A stretch of 64,000 nt of DNA, taken from Siphonodentalium dalli. Its lineage: Eukaryota > Mollusca > Scaphopoda > Gadilida > Siphonodentaliidae. Within the stretch, counting starts at the first letter, position 1; every line of letters begins with the position of its first letter. Made by a program: the position numbers and the translations under genes. Location of the stretch: positions 219,336,151 through 219,400,150 of the forward strand of contig CP136065.1 in assembly GCA_032622095.1 (NCBI GenBank). Reading direction: 5' to 3'. Of this stretch, positions 23,501 to 38,500 are shown one piece after another. Below the pieces are notes generated by a model. That model ran no database searches. It was not told the DNA's origin and saw only the letters and a program-made list of their open reading frames with translations.

Positions 23501-26500
23501 CCGATTACACTAATAATAACTAGAAATGCAGCAACTTCACGAAGTTCCTAGAAATGCAGCAAGTCTCCTAGAAATGCAGCAAGTCCCTCTAGCGGAGGGT
23601 GGATTACGGTGGATTAGTGATGCATATTTACACAATGATATGTTTAATCAGTGGAGGTGCTGATTACAAAGGGCTTTAATTTGATCATTATCCTGATAGA
23701 TTATTGAAGGGAATTGGACTTAATTGTGGGACTGAATGATAAAATTAAGGGATGGATTTTTTCCCTCCCTCGTTCAGTTTTATATATATACACACATATA
23801 CATACATTGTATAGCCTAGCAGTGAGCTGAAAGAAATGTTTATTAGAATAAATTATATTCACATGGGCATCTGCAGGTGGGGAAGGGGAAAAACCAGATA
23901 TTGAGGCGTTCGTTTGGGAAGATTTTATTGCATAAAAAATATTTGGATACATGTATTAAAATTGTATTGTTTTACAGCTGCAAGCCCCATCCTCTGGTCG
24001 TCTGTTGTTCTCGTCATCTTCTCATGCATTGTCTTTATTTCCCGTAGAAATCTATTAAATTGTTTGTTTCTCACTTATGTTGATTTTGTATTCCAAATTT
24101 CTGGGCGAACATAGAATTTTGCGAACTCCTGGGTTAACCTAAACTGTCCGAATCCAATTATTAAATTATGTTGCAATTCCTTGCATTCACATCAACTACA
24201 TGTATATTAAATAGTGCCTGTACTAACTCCGTTAAAGGTTTTGCCTTCCAATCAATATAGCTGAATTCAGCTAGCATCACCACATTCACCCTCTGTGGAC
24301 CTCATTCAGCATGGCCTCATCTGCTTTGGGAGACATACATGTACATGTAGACTCAGATTAAAGTTCCCAAATGGTGAATATTGTGATGTACACCCATTGG
24401 GAACCTCGATTATGAAATGTTTCATCTGCCAATTTGGATATATAGAGAAACTAAACTAAAAAAGAAATAGAATCTAAGTTTCTATAGAAATTTGATAATA
24501 AAGAATCTTTCGAGAGAAGATGAGGCCTAAGCAGAATGAAGTCCCCAGAGGGTGAAGTTACTGATGCTAGCCCCCTATGCGGGATAGCGTCACAAAATTC
24601 ACAATCTGGGGGTCCTCATTCTGCAAATGATGGACACGCTATAATCAGGCTTGAGAGTTTGTATACATGTATTACACTTTACTAGCTTGTGTCATAGAGT
24701 TTTATTACCATTTGCACATATGCATGTCAGTAAATTTTGTGCTGACACTTTATTTTGTCCTCAATTTTATGTGTGTATATATGAATTTCAATTATTTTCA
24801 GGCTGGTATAACATCTCCGAAAATGATGAAGTTGTTACCATTGACAACAGGGAAAAATCAGCGTGTGAGTAACGTTTTGTAATCTAATATTTTATTGTTA
24901 ATACCCTTTCATGTCTAGAGCTGCGCTGATGCAGCATTAAAGATCCTGTACCAGACTACCAGTGCATTGTCTTATATATGTGAGTCACCCATAGGGAGCG
25001 TCACACATATAAGAGAATGCACTGGCTCACAAGGTCAAGGTATATATTGTTAGGACAATGTATTCTCTTATATTTTCAGGAAGCGCCAGTCATGAAAGGG
25101 TTAATAATATTTGTCTGAATATTGGTTGACATCTTAGGTAGTTGAAATTGGTTTGATACCTATTAGCTGTTGTGGGCTGCAGTGGCTCATTTTTGTAAGG
25201 AGCATTGTGCACTAGGTTTTTACAAGCCATCCAATTTGGGTTACTCAAAAGATTAATGAGACTTATATATATAAGTTGGCCAAACTTTCTCACCAGTGGA
25301 CTACTTGTAATGCATGGACATCATCAATTATTTAAATGTTTAAACATTGAATGCAAATCTAGAAGGTGCTCGTAATTGGTAGTATTGTAGAATACTCTTT
25401 GAATGAGAGTTGCTAGGAGCTCTAGACAATGCTGACCACAAAAATTCACCTGAGAGCAATTTTCTCTTTTGGGGGACTTGGGCCCAAAAAAATTGGGTTA
25501 ACCATTTTTTTTTCTGCGTAACCAGGCATGACCAAAAACTGGGTTAACCCTTTAACCAACAAACCGGCCAAAACCGGCCAAAACCGGCCAAATAAAGCTT
25601 CAACAGCCTAAAATATCTTCGGTCTGTCTCAATAGAACCATACAAATATGGATATCATTGGAACCGGCTCCTTGACCACATTGTGATAGTTACAGTTATG
25701 CCCTGTGCCAATGCATTCTCTTATATATGCGAGTCGACCATAGGTCGCCTCGCATATATAAGAGAATGCATTGGCCTAAAAAGAATCTTTTTTTAACACT
25801 TTTTACCATTTTTTCTTACATTCTTTAACAATTTTATAATTTTTAATGTGTTAAGCCAATGCATTCTCTTATATATGCGAGGCGACCTATGGTCGACTCG
25901 CATATATAAGAGAATGCATTGGCACAGGGCCCTTCTGTTGGGTAAAGGGTTAACCACAAACAAACTACGTAACCCGCATGTAGCTTAAGGTGAATTCCGA
26001 AATTTTATACACTGTATATAATGGCAAGTTTATCAGTCGCTCACAGGAGTCAGTGGATTTTTCGGTTTTTCCTCTCTTTCTATAAAAATGATGTTGTGAT
26101 TTGGTCTATCGGGGAAAACAGCAATAAACTGTACAGAAAGAACAAAATATGTAAGTATGATGCATCAATTTAATCATTGATTGCACAAAATCAAACTAGA
26201 TGGTTATAGCATTATAAAAATAATAATGTATATCATTTATATAGTGCTTAATCCCTTGTGTAGCTCTAAGCGCTTACATTATTACCCCAGCTGTTTTTTA
26301 TGAGTAATGCCGAGTCTTGTACCTGCTGCCATTTACAGGCGCTTCACCAGAGCGGCTTACGGATACCCAACAGCCAGGTACCTATTTCTCATCTAGGTAC
26401 GACGAAGCGAGCACAGTACAAGTGACCTTGTCCAAGGGTCACAATTGGCGCGACTGCCGCGCGAGATATGAAACAGCGTGTGGCTATATATAGCACACAT

Positions 26501-29500
26501 ACCGCTCAATCTGGCCAAGCCACTGTTGTGGAGACGATAGTCCACTGGCCGGGCGCGAACTCACGCCGGTACATTAACACCATTACAAGTCCGACTCTCT
26601 AACCACTGGGCTACCACTTCCACATTGGTATTTAAGATTTCTTCTAATAAAATATTGATACTTTTATTGTAAATATGGAATTATTTTTTTAATCATCTGT
26701 TGATGCTACAAATCAGAAAGCTTTTTGATCCACCATTACACATCCAGGCGGAAAAATAACCTTCAGATTACTACAGAAAAAATGGTCAGGTTACTACGAA
26801 TTGGATGGCTGGTTAAATTAGGACTAGAACCAGTCTAATACGCAAATTCGGCAACAACTGACTAAGTTTCTACTTGAAAGAAATAAAATTAATGTTTAAT
26901 AATATATTTTCATCTCTAAGTAGATATTAATTACTTAGTGAATGAACATTGTTATCCAAGCTGTCATCTGCCATTATCTTTTTGACTCTCTTGTCTTTTT
27001 ATTGGATTGAACTCGATATCTCTTTTTTAATAGACTGGTCCCTGGTCCAAAACTGCGAAAATCTAAAAAATTAGTAACATGACCCCGTTAGCATTATTAA
27101 TATAGCTAATTTATATATCACAATGTTACAATACATGTATTTGGTGACACCTCACCACGGTGTGTGCATCCAGATACACTGATGTGAATCATTATATTGT
27201 TTTATTTCTATAGTTCAATCCCATATTTAGTTATTTTCTTCATGTAGATTGCAGTAGCTGATCATAATGGGGTGCTTCATTGCTTTGGAATGAAGAAAGC
27301 CGAGGTCGTGGTGAGTGATATCAACACTTTCTGTATACCTTAATTACCTATGCATGAGTTAAACGTTTATACCCATAGTAGAACTACATCATAGTTTGCA
27401 AAATAGTTCATATGTCACATTAATTTATAATTGGAAGTTGTCATGATATCAATTACATTTGAGGAAAATTGCTTGCATTTCAATCAAATGTAGCTTGCCT
27501 GTGTTATATGAACTAGTAGTGTAGCGGTCAACTCTCAAATTGTGGCATGTACCCCTCCCGGAGGTATAACTACTTGATTTAATTTTTCGATCCAAGTATC
27601 ATATTCTTCGTCTGGAAATGGTATTTTGCCCTTTCGATTCCGCGTGCCAAGATGCGAAAAACGACATTTTTCGATAAAAAATGCAAAACAATGGGAATAT
27701 TGAATTTTTCCCACATTACGCATCACAATTGGCCTATGGATGCAATGAACACGCTCAAATTGACCGGTTATAATGCACAGAGTAAATAAAAAAATTTATT
27801 TTGTTGAAATTTTTACCTAAATTTCCGGAAAAAAAATATGACGACTTACATTTTCGACCTGATACGTACGGAACTGCGTGCACTGGTTGGATACAGCGCA
27901 TTTCTAGAAAACATTCATATTATATAACATTCAATTTGATACCAAACATGTTCCAAAATAGTCTTTGCATTTATTAGACTTTAGCGTGTCAACTACCCTA
28001 CCCCGTGTTTTGAGAAATCGGATGCCGCTCATAAAAGAACCCTTCTATGAATGACCAGATGTATTTGTTGCAACAAAAATTTGTCCATAAACTTCCACGC
28101 GGACTTCAGTTGGGTGTCAAATCGAATTAGTCTTTAATTAGATGTCTGTGTTTTTGTTTCCATGTGATGGAACATACGATTTTGCATTTTACATGAATGT
28201 TGTACGTAAAATATATAGTTAATAAATCATTATTGTGGATGGGGTTAATGTGTATTTCCTTTAACCACGTGCATTGAAAGTCTGAATCCTGGCATGCGTC
28301 TATGCACTGTGAGATTCCGCATTCTAGACAGTAACAGAGTATATAATGTGTCCACGATAGGCAATAAATAACACATTTCGATGTCCCTCCGACTTCCTTG
28401 CACACACAGCTGATAATATGTACCATTCAACACCTATGAATGTCTATTTATAGTGCAGAAAGATAGGTATGATCAGTGGTGTATGTGGAGGGGCAGCAGA
28501 GCGCGTTACCAACCCCTGTTACTGATGTCTACCGTATGCTAACTCTTTTTAGAGTGCTGAAGCCTACATATTAGCACCATATCCTTGTGGCCGCTGATAT
28601 GCATATGGCCATATATATAAGAAAGCACAAGAGGTGGTCTGGCAGGGGCCTGATGACATCAACGATAAAGTTACCATGAAATTGGGTGGAATGCACCTTG
28701 CAATGGCATTCAATGCTGCGATTGGCAAGCTACATGTATACGGGGATGGTGGATTGCTTTCACTCTTAGTGGAGTCAGATGGTTATGCACCACATACTGC
28801 ACAACAAATGTTACAAGGAAAACAGTATTCAAGGGCAGTCCGGGGAATCATATTGTGCGTTGAAACCTTTTACAGAGTTTTTGTGGATGCAGCATCCGAG
28901 TGGATGTCGAACCATGAATCAGAATTGTTATCAACAGATTTGTCAAACCACATCGACACAATGGAACATGCCTTTTCACTGGGAGACCACTTGCTTGTGA
29001 CAGAGGTGATTGATGTTGCAATGGCAGAAGTATCGACGACAATGATAAAGTTGAACGAATTTGCCAAAATTGGCATAGAAGCGTCACACATGTGCACATT
29101 CGCATACTGGTACGACTTTCTGTGTGCGGGCTTGATATTACTCAGGTTGTTACGAGCTGACCGGGACTGTAATTTTAGCTTACACCTTGATTCTGTCCGG
29201 AAACCGTACCATTGTTCACTGCCGCCGGAAAGAACAACTCCATAATTGACATGGAAACAACTCACCCAGATTCGTACACACAGATGCAACGTCGGGCGTT
29301 CGTGGTTCGACGATCGTCACAGGCTTTCAACGGTGTACCGACGGATCAGGCTTTGGAGCAATCAGTTAATAGAGAGTGCAAGAGTCATGGTGGTGTCGTT
29401 GGCTTTACTCTCAGAAAAGGAGCCAGGGTGAGGTGGATTTTGACCAGGCATGTATCTGGGGAGTATGTCTCTGCGATGATGAAAGCACTTGTGAACGACA

Positions 29501-32500
29501 AGCCTGACAAGAGAAAACACGAGGAATTATCTCCTATCCGAGTTTCCCGAGATGAACGCGATGTATCGAGGATGGTTTCCGTGTTGGCAAATGACTGGCA
29601 AAATCCGTTCGATTTAAACTCTGTTCCAAGCGACCTCATAAACATATCTACTGGACTCATTGCAAGCCAAAAAGTACAACAGGCGTTGGCTGTGTGTTTG
29701 AGTAAGGCCAAGACCACTGCCGCGGAATTATTCGCCCGAAGACTCTCTTCGGATACTAAACAGGTGAGCTTCTGGCAGAAGGTGCCAAATCCAAAGGTAG
29801 TGACCTTTGTTGACATGAAAAAGCCGATAACATCACAAGGCAAGACCATATCGTTGGATCCTGAGGTGTTGCATGTTTAGAATGGTGTTGATTGTCGCCA
29901 AAAACAGAGACGTTAGTATACAGACTGGCGACAGTACCGCCATCTCTTTTCAATCCAGATGGCACCTTTCGTAAAACCAACAAAGCTGACCTTGCTGCGA
30001 AGCTATAATCACATTTTCCACAGATGAACTCCCAGCCACGGGAGTTAAAACAACGTATATCATCGATGCAATGGCGATTCTCTGCACCCTATCAGAAAAC
30101 AACTTCACGACATTTGATGATCTCGCCGGCATTGTACTCAAACGACTGATATATCTGTGGAAGCAATCTGGGGTACAAGAAGTTATCCTTGTCTTCGATC
30201 GTTACGATCACGAAAAATCTGTGAAGAGTATGGAACGACAAAGAAGGGCAACTTTGGTCAAAATTTTCAACAGTTGGAAATTTCATACCTGCCAAAACAT
30301 TAGTTGGAAAGTTCACACCAACAATAGGTTGAAAATGTTCTTGTAGTTTGATTTTCAAACAATTTATTGGGGGAATTAATTGTTTTTGGACCAATATTTG
30401 CATATTTTTTGTCAAATGTTTTGACTGAAATGGTCATCAATTGGAAATTTTCCAACCTTACATGTGGGGGGTACAGGTTGGAAATTTCCAACACTTGGAA
30501 AGCTTGTGTCCGGTCCCTCCCCGTGGGCAGTCAAAAACTTCTAGTTAATTTAAGAAAACAATATTGTCATACATTTGGTCAACATTGTCATTGGAATTGT
30601 CATCAGTTGGAAATTTTCCAACCTAAGTGGGGGGGTGTCAGGTTTGAAATTTCCAACTCTAGGAAGGCTTGATGCTAGTCTAGATGCTAGGATTTTGCAA
30701 TTTTCTTGTTCAGATTTGAACATTTTCACACACCGGCCCGAACCATGGTTGGCCCGGTATGGTTCGGCCCGGTGTCATTGTCCCTCCCCCGTGGCCAATA
30801 CAAAACTGCTATAATTAGTTTAACAAAACAATATTTTACTACATTTGGTCAAACGTGTGGGCTGAAATGGTCATCAGTTGGAGAATTTTCCAACCTGAGG
30901 GGGGGGGGAATATGAGGTTTGAAATTTCCAACACTAGGAAAGCTTCAGTTGAGGCTAGTCTAGATGCTAGGATTTGCGATTTTCTTGTATAGTTTTCAAA
31001 ATTTTCTCACACCGGGCCGAACAACCATGGTCAGCGCGGTGTGTCCTGGTCTCTTGCCAGTAGCCATGTGCATTTGTCTGGAGTTAGACCACTAGATGTT
31101 AGGATTTATGCAATTTTTCATACCGGGAATATAGAACCATGGTTTATGAATATATAGGATGTTAGGTCTGAACACTGAGGTGCAAGGGGGGGGGGGGGGG
31201 GGGGGGGGTGCAAATGGAATTATGCAAAACTTGTGTTTTGTCTGATTCTGATTCAGGGGGGGGGGGGGGGTGCAGTTGGAATTTCCCAAGGTGGACACCC
31301 CCCAACAGATACCCTCTAGCCACGTCCCTGGACCTGACTCATCTCTTTTGTGAGCACAAAGACTGCAGTTTGTCAGCTAAATGCAAATGCAGGCATGAAG
31401 TGCATCGATATATGTGGATGTTCGGCTGATTGTCCTAACAGCAGGGAACACTCTGTAGATGTTTATGACAGCGACGATGGTGTCCCATGAAAATTGTCTA
31501 TTATTGATATGCCAGCTCTGAATGATAACACTCGTGAGCAAATTCTATGGGTTAATTTTGCTTTCTGCTCAAGTTCAAGCAAGACCATATGCCTATATTG
31601 TGGATGTTATGTTGTACCTGGACATAGTTTGACTTGATTTTGGATTTTATTATTTTGGATCGCTAATCATTTAAATGTGTCATTGACATTTTCAGTTTTC
31701 ATTCAAAGTTGACAAAAATCTCATTTAGGGGGAGGGTTAATAAATTAGGTTAAACGGAGGCAATACGAAACCCATCTTAATAATTCGCATGTTTTTATGT
31801 TACCATATAAATGCAGAAAATTTTGACATATAACACGCCGGAATTAATTGTACGGACACTGATTACTCGCGGTTTACATTATGGATTAAGAATGAAAAAA
31901 GTGGAAATTTTATGAAAAAAATCCCAAAACTGCGAGTTATGATAACCCGATGCCCCCAGTTTAGCATTTTCCCCTTTTGATAACTTGATTTATATTCTCT
32001 AAACAGAATGTATGTATGTTTTATGCAAAATTATATAAATTTCAGATAAAGATTCAGAATTTCCGAAATATCGTGCTTTTTCGTTTTTTTTTTACCATAA
32101 AATGACGATTTTCATTTCTTGGCACTCGGTTTCGTCATCTGAGACACACATATTTGTTTGCACAATGTTCCAGCGGTGATATATGCGAAGTTTCAACTAG
32201 TTATACTACCGGGAGGGGTATGTCAAAAACTAGAGACCTTTTCAGAGTTGACCGCTACACTATAGGAAACATATAAATGGTAATTCCAAGTGATTGATCG
32301 CTCAGAAACAGGCTGACGTCATGATGCAAATATAAACATCACTACATGTGACACACATTCCTTATGGCATCGTGTTTGTTTCTCTCGGTGTGGATACACA
32401 TTGAAAGTAAACAGCAGAGTAGATGAATTCGCAGAGCAAATCAAAATTAATAATTATGTCATAAATAGAATATACCCATATTAGCCAACAATACCAAATT

Positions 32501-35500
32501 GTCACCACAAGCCTTTTTTGATTTTATCCCTTTCTTTACTCAATGGGTTCTCCTAATCAGTTATAAAATGATATATTGGAATGGTCTATATGGATAGTAT
32601 TATTGAAAAATAACCCCACAAGCCTTGGCGAGTGGGGTGACCGGCAATCTCACAAGTGGTGTATATTTGTTTTCAGACATACTATCCTTATATTTTGTTT
32701 ATACCATGATCAGTTACAAACACTAGTAATGCCATAAAATGTGACAAGAACCCCATTATTTTACCCCCGTATGAACCCCTCACATACCTGTAACTTACCC
32801 AAGTTCATGCGCATGGCGTAGGATTTTCAGTTTCTGAAAAGCCATTGTCCGTTTTGCTGGTGGCCTTCTATTATTAATATTAGGCCTAAGAAATAAACCT
32901 CTTTGTTTCTGATACCCTGCCTGGCTGAGATTTTCTTGCCTGCCTCAATTTTTGTTTCAAATCTCTCCAGAAGGCTAGTTTATTTGTGACTATTTATTGT
33001 TTCTCCCCCAATTCCAAAAGCAAAAATAAGTTGGTTATTAAGCTCAACGTTGGTAGAGATCTTAATGCAGATCGAGTGAATGAATTCAAGGGACAACATG
33101 TTTTTATCCAATGCTTGGCTCATTTTCATGGCACCGAAAAATAAAAAAAACAATTGTAAAAAAAAAAGCCCTGCCTGCCTGTCTGGAAAATTATCCCAAT
33201 GTTGTCGGAAACAGAGATGTTTTTTGTTTTGGCATTATTGTAATTTGAATGAATTATTGTGTTCTTGTCCCAACATGTCTACTTTTATCACAAGCAAGAA
33301 TTGAATATTTAGATTAAAATTCACATTTCAGACTGCTTTCAAAACTCCACCTGGTAAAAGGATAAACAGACTTGAGTTAGCAGGACCTGTGGGAGGAGCC
33401 AAGGAAAGAATTTTTGTCACCTCAGGTCCCGAAGTGAAAGGTTATACGAAGAAAGGGAAGAATTTCTTAAACTTTGACACAAATATGTCTGAGGCAATTA
33501 CATCAATGTAAGATTACAATCTGTTCGATTTAAATTAGTAGTGTAAAAGTTCCCTTTTGTGTTCCATAAAATGACAAGAAATACCATGCAAAGTGTATCA
33601 TTTCTGACAGCCAAATTTGAGTTTGTTGCTCAAAATTTCTTTAAAATTGTGTTGTGGTGGAAAAATATCTAAATATCTGTGTTCTCAGGTAATTTACCCT
33701 TCCATATACAATAGAACACATTAGTCTAACAATATTTACATTGACCTTGTAAGCCAGTGCATTCTCTTATATATGCGAGGCTCCCTATGAGAGACTCTCA
33801 TATATAAGAGAATGCACTGGCATATGATCTTTAATGGTGCAACGACGCAGCTCCCGTCATGGAATGGTTAATAGATCTCAATTTTCAGATGAGGGAGGGA
33901 GGCTATTTATTTTTATTTTATTTTTTCTCAACATGTGGAAAACATACTCCAGAAACAAACAAAATTTCATTTTCTGTGCTAAATCCAATGTTTCTAACAG
34001 AAAATATTGGAAAACATATATTTGACAATGCTTTGTAAAAGAAAATTTCAGTGATGAGGGAGGTGCATGATTGATGCGGGAGGTGCATGATTGATGAGAG
34101 AGGTGCCTGAGTGATGAGGAAGGTGCCTGAGTGATGAAGGAGGTGCCTGAGTGATGAAGGAGGTGCCTGAGTGATGAGGGAGGTGCCTGAGTGATGAGGG
34201 AGGTGCCTGAGTGATGAAGGAGGTGCCTGAGTGATGAAGGAGGTGCCTGAGTGATGAGGGAGGTGCCTGAGTGATGAAGGAGGTGCCTGAGTGATGAGGA
34301 AGGTGCCTGAGTGATGAAGGAGGTGCCTGAGTGATGAGGGAGTCGCCTGAGTGATGAGGAAGGTGCCTGAGTGATGAGAGAGGTGCCTGAGTGATGAGAG
34401 AGGTGCCTGAGTGATGAGGAAGGTGCCTGAGTGATGAGGAAGGTGCCTGAGTGATGAAGGAGGTGCCTGAGTGATGAGGGAGGTGCCTGAGTGATGAAGG
34501 AGGTGCCTGAGTGATGAGGAAGATGTCTGCGTGATGAAGGATGTGCCTGAGTGATGAGGGAGGTGCCTGAGTGATGAGGGAGGTGCCTGAGTGATGAAGG
34601 AGGTGCCTGAGTGATGAGGAAGGTGCCTGACTGATGAAGGATGTGCCTGAGTGATGAGGGAGGTGCCTGAGTGATGAAGGAAGGTGCCTGAGTGATGAAG
34701 GATGTGCCTGAGTGATTATGGAGGTGCCTGAGTGATGAAGGAGGTGCCTGAGTGATGATGGAGGTGATGATGGAGGTGCCTGAGTGATGAGGGAGGAGCC
34801 TGAGTGATGAGGGAGGAGCCCCCCCCCCCCCCCCAAATCATCAGGGTACTGTAGAAATGGATGTGGTCTGTCCATCTGTCAGTATTTCCATCCATCCAAA
34901 ATATTTGTTGTCCAGATGATAACTTGAAAAATATTTCACGATACACTTAAGAAAACAAATTGATTTGTTGCGATTTCGAACCTTTTACCCGATTCAATTT
35001 GAGAATCAATTCGAAATGGAAACCCATCATTAACAGGGTGCTATTGTTCAGTTTCTTCATGTGAGAATGATCTGTAAACAGTTAAAATCATAGAAGTAAG
35101 GTTACAGTCACGATTCAATGTGTTAAGATTTTCATCACTTATCTTGTTTATTTGATTGCAGGCATGTGTCTGGGTCTGACTTGCTTGTGTGTGGTAACTT
35201 CATATACAATCATTATAAAGATTGTAAAGACACCAACTATTTCTTGTCTGGGGATAAGATTAATGACATTATAGCATTACCAATGGAAAAGAGTCTCAGT
35301 CTCTTTCCAGTCTTAGCCTGCCAAGATAGAGTTCTGCGTGTCGTTCAGGTAAGCCCTGTCTCATTCTGTTATTAGTCAGTGAAGATTTGGTTTGGGTCAT
35401 AAAAACTGTTAAAAAATATGTTGTTCTCACATCCGGCTGTAACTAGCGACAATGCCACTTTCAAATCACTATTTTACCTTATAACTTATGACAGCGGGGT

Positions 35501-38500
35501 TTAAAAGAGTGTGCATGAAACATCGGGGCTCTATGAGCACATAAAAACATAGGGGGTATACAGCCCTCTTAATTGAAATTGTTCAGCAATCCGCTATGGC
35601 AATCCTTTGTCATGGCCCAGTTTGCTTCAGCAAATGGCTTCAGCATGCTGATTGCCATAGCCAATTATGAGGGCTGGGTATATGAATGACCTCTGAAATG
35701 GCAGTCTCCACCAATCTTGACATTGCTCTAGCACAACGAGTTTGACATCACCTAATGCCGAATCACTATGATGGCTACTGAATTATTCTTATTGGTGTGA
35801 ATAAATGTGAGAACCTATGAAAACTAAATAAAATTGTTATCTCTGGAAACATCGTAGGGTACATGGAGATTTAATATCTGGATGTCTTTGTTTTTGAACA
35901 CCTGGTTCCACCTCCATGTACCCCACGATGTTGCCAAAGATAACTTGTAATAAACCCAACAGTTTATAATTGTTCTGAGTAGTGTAAAATGTTTCTCCTC
36001 TCGTGAGATGCAAAGATTATTTTCACCCAGTAAGCTCCGTGTGAAAATAATCCCCAACCTCTCAGTGTGAGAAAAATCATTCCCTACTCAGAACAGTTAA
36101 CCCTTTACCCAACAGAAGGGCCCTGTGCCAATGCATTCCTTAGTCGACCATAGGTCGCCTCGCATATATAAGAGAATGCATTGGCTTAACACATTAAAAA
36201 TTATAAAATTGTTAAAGAATGTAAGAAAAAATGGTAAAAAGTGTTAAAAAAAAGATTTTTTTTAAGCCAATGCATTCTCTTATATATGCGAGGCGACCTA
36301 TGGTCGACTCGCATATATAAGAGAATGCATTGGCACAGGGCATAACTGTAACTATCACAATGTGGTCAAGGAGCCGGTTCCAATGATATCCATATTTGTA
36401 TGGTTCTATTGAGACAGACCGAAGATATTTTAGGCTGTTGAAGCTTTATTTGGCCGGTTTTGGCCGGTTTGTTGGGTAAAGGGTTAACACCATGATAGCC
36501 AAGTAAGTTGCTGAGCCATTTCACTACACTTTTCTACAAGTTGTATTAATTTTTTATATTGTGTGTATTTTGTTTATATCACCAAAGACATTTCATGCCA
36601 TTAATTTAACCATAAGGGAAGTTATTTTTTAAGAGTCAAGGGCTAGTATACCTTTTGAATTTAGTTGTATTTTTTTAATTCATCCATTAAAAATTGCAGG
36701 CAAAAATTATAATATTTACCATTTGTTTTTGTTTTGCAGGAGTCAGACCTTTTGTATGAAGTAGAGGTACCCGGCCCACCTATAGCTCTACATATATTTG
36801 ATAATGATGGAGGTAAGGGTCAATATTAGATATTATACCCCCATCCGAAAATATGGGGGGTATAATGAATTACATGCGTCCGTCCATCCATCCTTGCGTC
36901 CGTCCGTGTGTCCATCCACTCATATATCTCAACCATGGGTTATCTGATATCAAAGAAATTCTGATATCAATGAAATTTGGTATGCAGATTTGGCATCAGG
37001 AGGTCTTTCAAAAGAGGGTTCATTGGCGTTGTCCATATTTTCCGTTCAAGAGTTATCCCTCTTTGTTTATCTGAAAATGTTGGATTTCTGTCCGTCCGCT
37101 CATATACCTCAACCATGGGTTATTGGATCTCGATAAAATTTGGTATGCACGTTTGGCATCAGGAGGATAGGAAAGGGGGATATCCTTAGTCCTATTGTAA
37201 CAGTTTTATCTCTAGTTCAATCTGTCAAAAAAGATACTTACTTATATCATGATTCCTTTGAGCTGATTTGCTTACTAGATTGAGTGTTATGAAATAGCTT
37301 ACATGTGACCCGCCATATCAAATCCAGTCGTAAGTCGGGATTTTTTTACCCTGTGCCAATGCATTCTCTTATATATGCGAGTCGACCATAGGTCGCCTCG
37401 CATATATAAGAGAATGCATTGGCTTAACAATTTTTTATAATTTTTTTTAAATAAATGTTTCTTACAATGTTTAAGACATAAAATAAAAAACATCCATTAC
37501 CATGCAGGAAGCCCCACACATATATAGAAACATATAGAAGAGTGTTGTCTGCTCATGTTTGTCTGGGGCTCTGTATGGGTGAAATTATAAAATTGTTAAA
37601 GAATACAAGAACAAATTATTAAAATTGTAAAAAGTTAGGCAAATGCATTCTCTTATATATGCGAGGCGACCTATGGTCGACTCGCATATATAAGAGAATG
37701 CATTGGCACAGGGTAAAAAAATCCCGACTTCCGACTGGATTTGATATGGCGGGTCACATATGAGTTCATGTTACGTTTTCATGTTGTTTGATGTCATCTT
37801 GTTTAAGGTGAGGAAGGCAACGAGGTTCTCTATGGTACGTCTGATGGCCGCGCTGGACTGGTTCAGATTGGACAGTAAGTTGTGTTTCCTCACAACCTCT
37901 ATACTGGTATATACATAGACAGAACACAACAAGCATCATAAGTGAGGGATTTTCTATCGAATGAGATGCGGATGGCACAATGATATATTTTGCAAGAGCA
38001 TAGCTTGATCGAAATTTAACTATGCGCCATCTGCAACAAGTATATTTGAGTACTGAGTTTATGATGAAAATTGTGTTCTGTATTTATTCTACACAGTTGT
38101 GTCAGATAAGTTCAAGCCATGACTGTCACCTTCATTTATAGTATAGCTACCTTTATTGTGATTTAAGTCTGATGAATTACCAGTATTGTTCTGGGCGTTT
38201 CCCCACATGGATCTTTGATGTAATGTACATCATCTTTTCCAACAGTTATGACTTCTATTCCACTAGAGGTATACAATATTCAATGGCCAGGATTCCGTTG
38301 AATACATGTGCCTCTTGTCAATGGGTGTGGAATAAATTATATTCTATGCCAGATGTAACAGGCCTTATCATTCTGTTTTAAGTAATTATATAAAGTGACT
38401 TGAGGCTTTTTTCTTGAATACAAATCTGTCTTGATATATGTTGAATATTTTCATGTGATGAATAAAGTCATACCTGATCATTTACCATTGTCGCTAGTGA

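Larger units (their letters stand above)
27519..32260 (+). mobile_element. 4.7-kb TIR transposon in BBS7 intron 3
   Basis: Left end GTGTAGCGGTCAACTCT (27519) and right end AGAGTTGACCGCTACAC (to 32260) are perfect inverse 17-mers, each flanked by TA. Imperfect inverted repeats continue for about 200 bp: CCCCTCCCGG then GTATAACTA in both, and GTGCCAAG followed by ATGCGAAAA or AAATGAAAA about 125 bp from each end. The interior carries the decayed coding region at 28598-31490. TA targets fit Tc1/mariner, but the protein is not a DDE transposase I recognise. Confidence 0.75.

Noticed and set aside
26545-26622. Possible tRNA gene on the minus strand
   Set aside because: A- and B-box-like text is present, but no cloverleaf with a good acceptor stem; the following body and tail mark it as a SINE.
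28127-28426. Cysteine-rich minus-strand frame inside the transposon
   Set aside because: It resembles a zinc-binding pattern superficially, but lies on the opposite strand from the element's coding region and the cysteine spacing matches no family I know.
28870-29849. Long minus-strand frames opposite the transposon protein
   Set aside because: They are antisense shadows of the plus-strand coding region, which carries the recognisable motifs.
34048-34875. 275-codon minus-strand open frame rich in [11 protein letters not shown]
   Set aside because: It is the 20-bp minisatellite read through; 60 bp equals a whole number of codons, so it stays open without selection.
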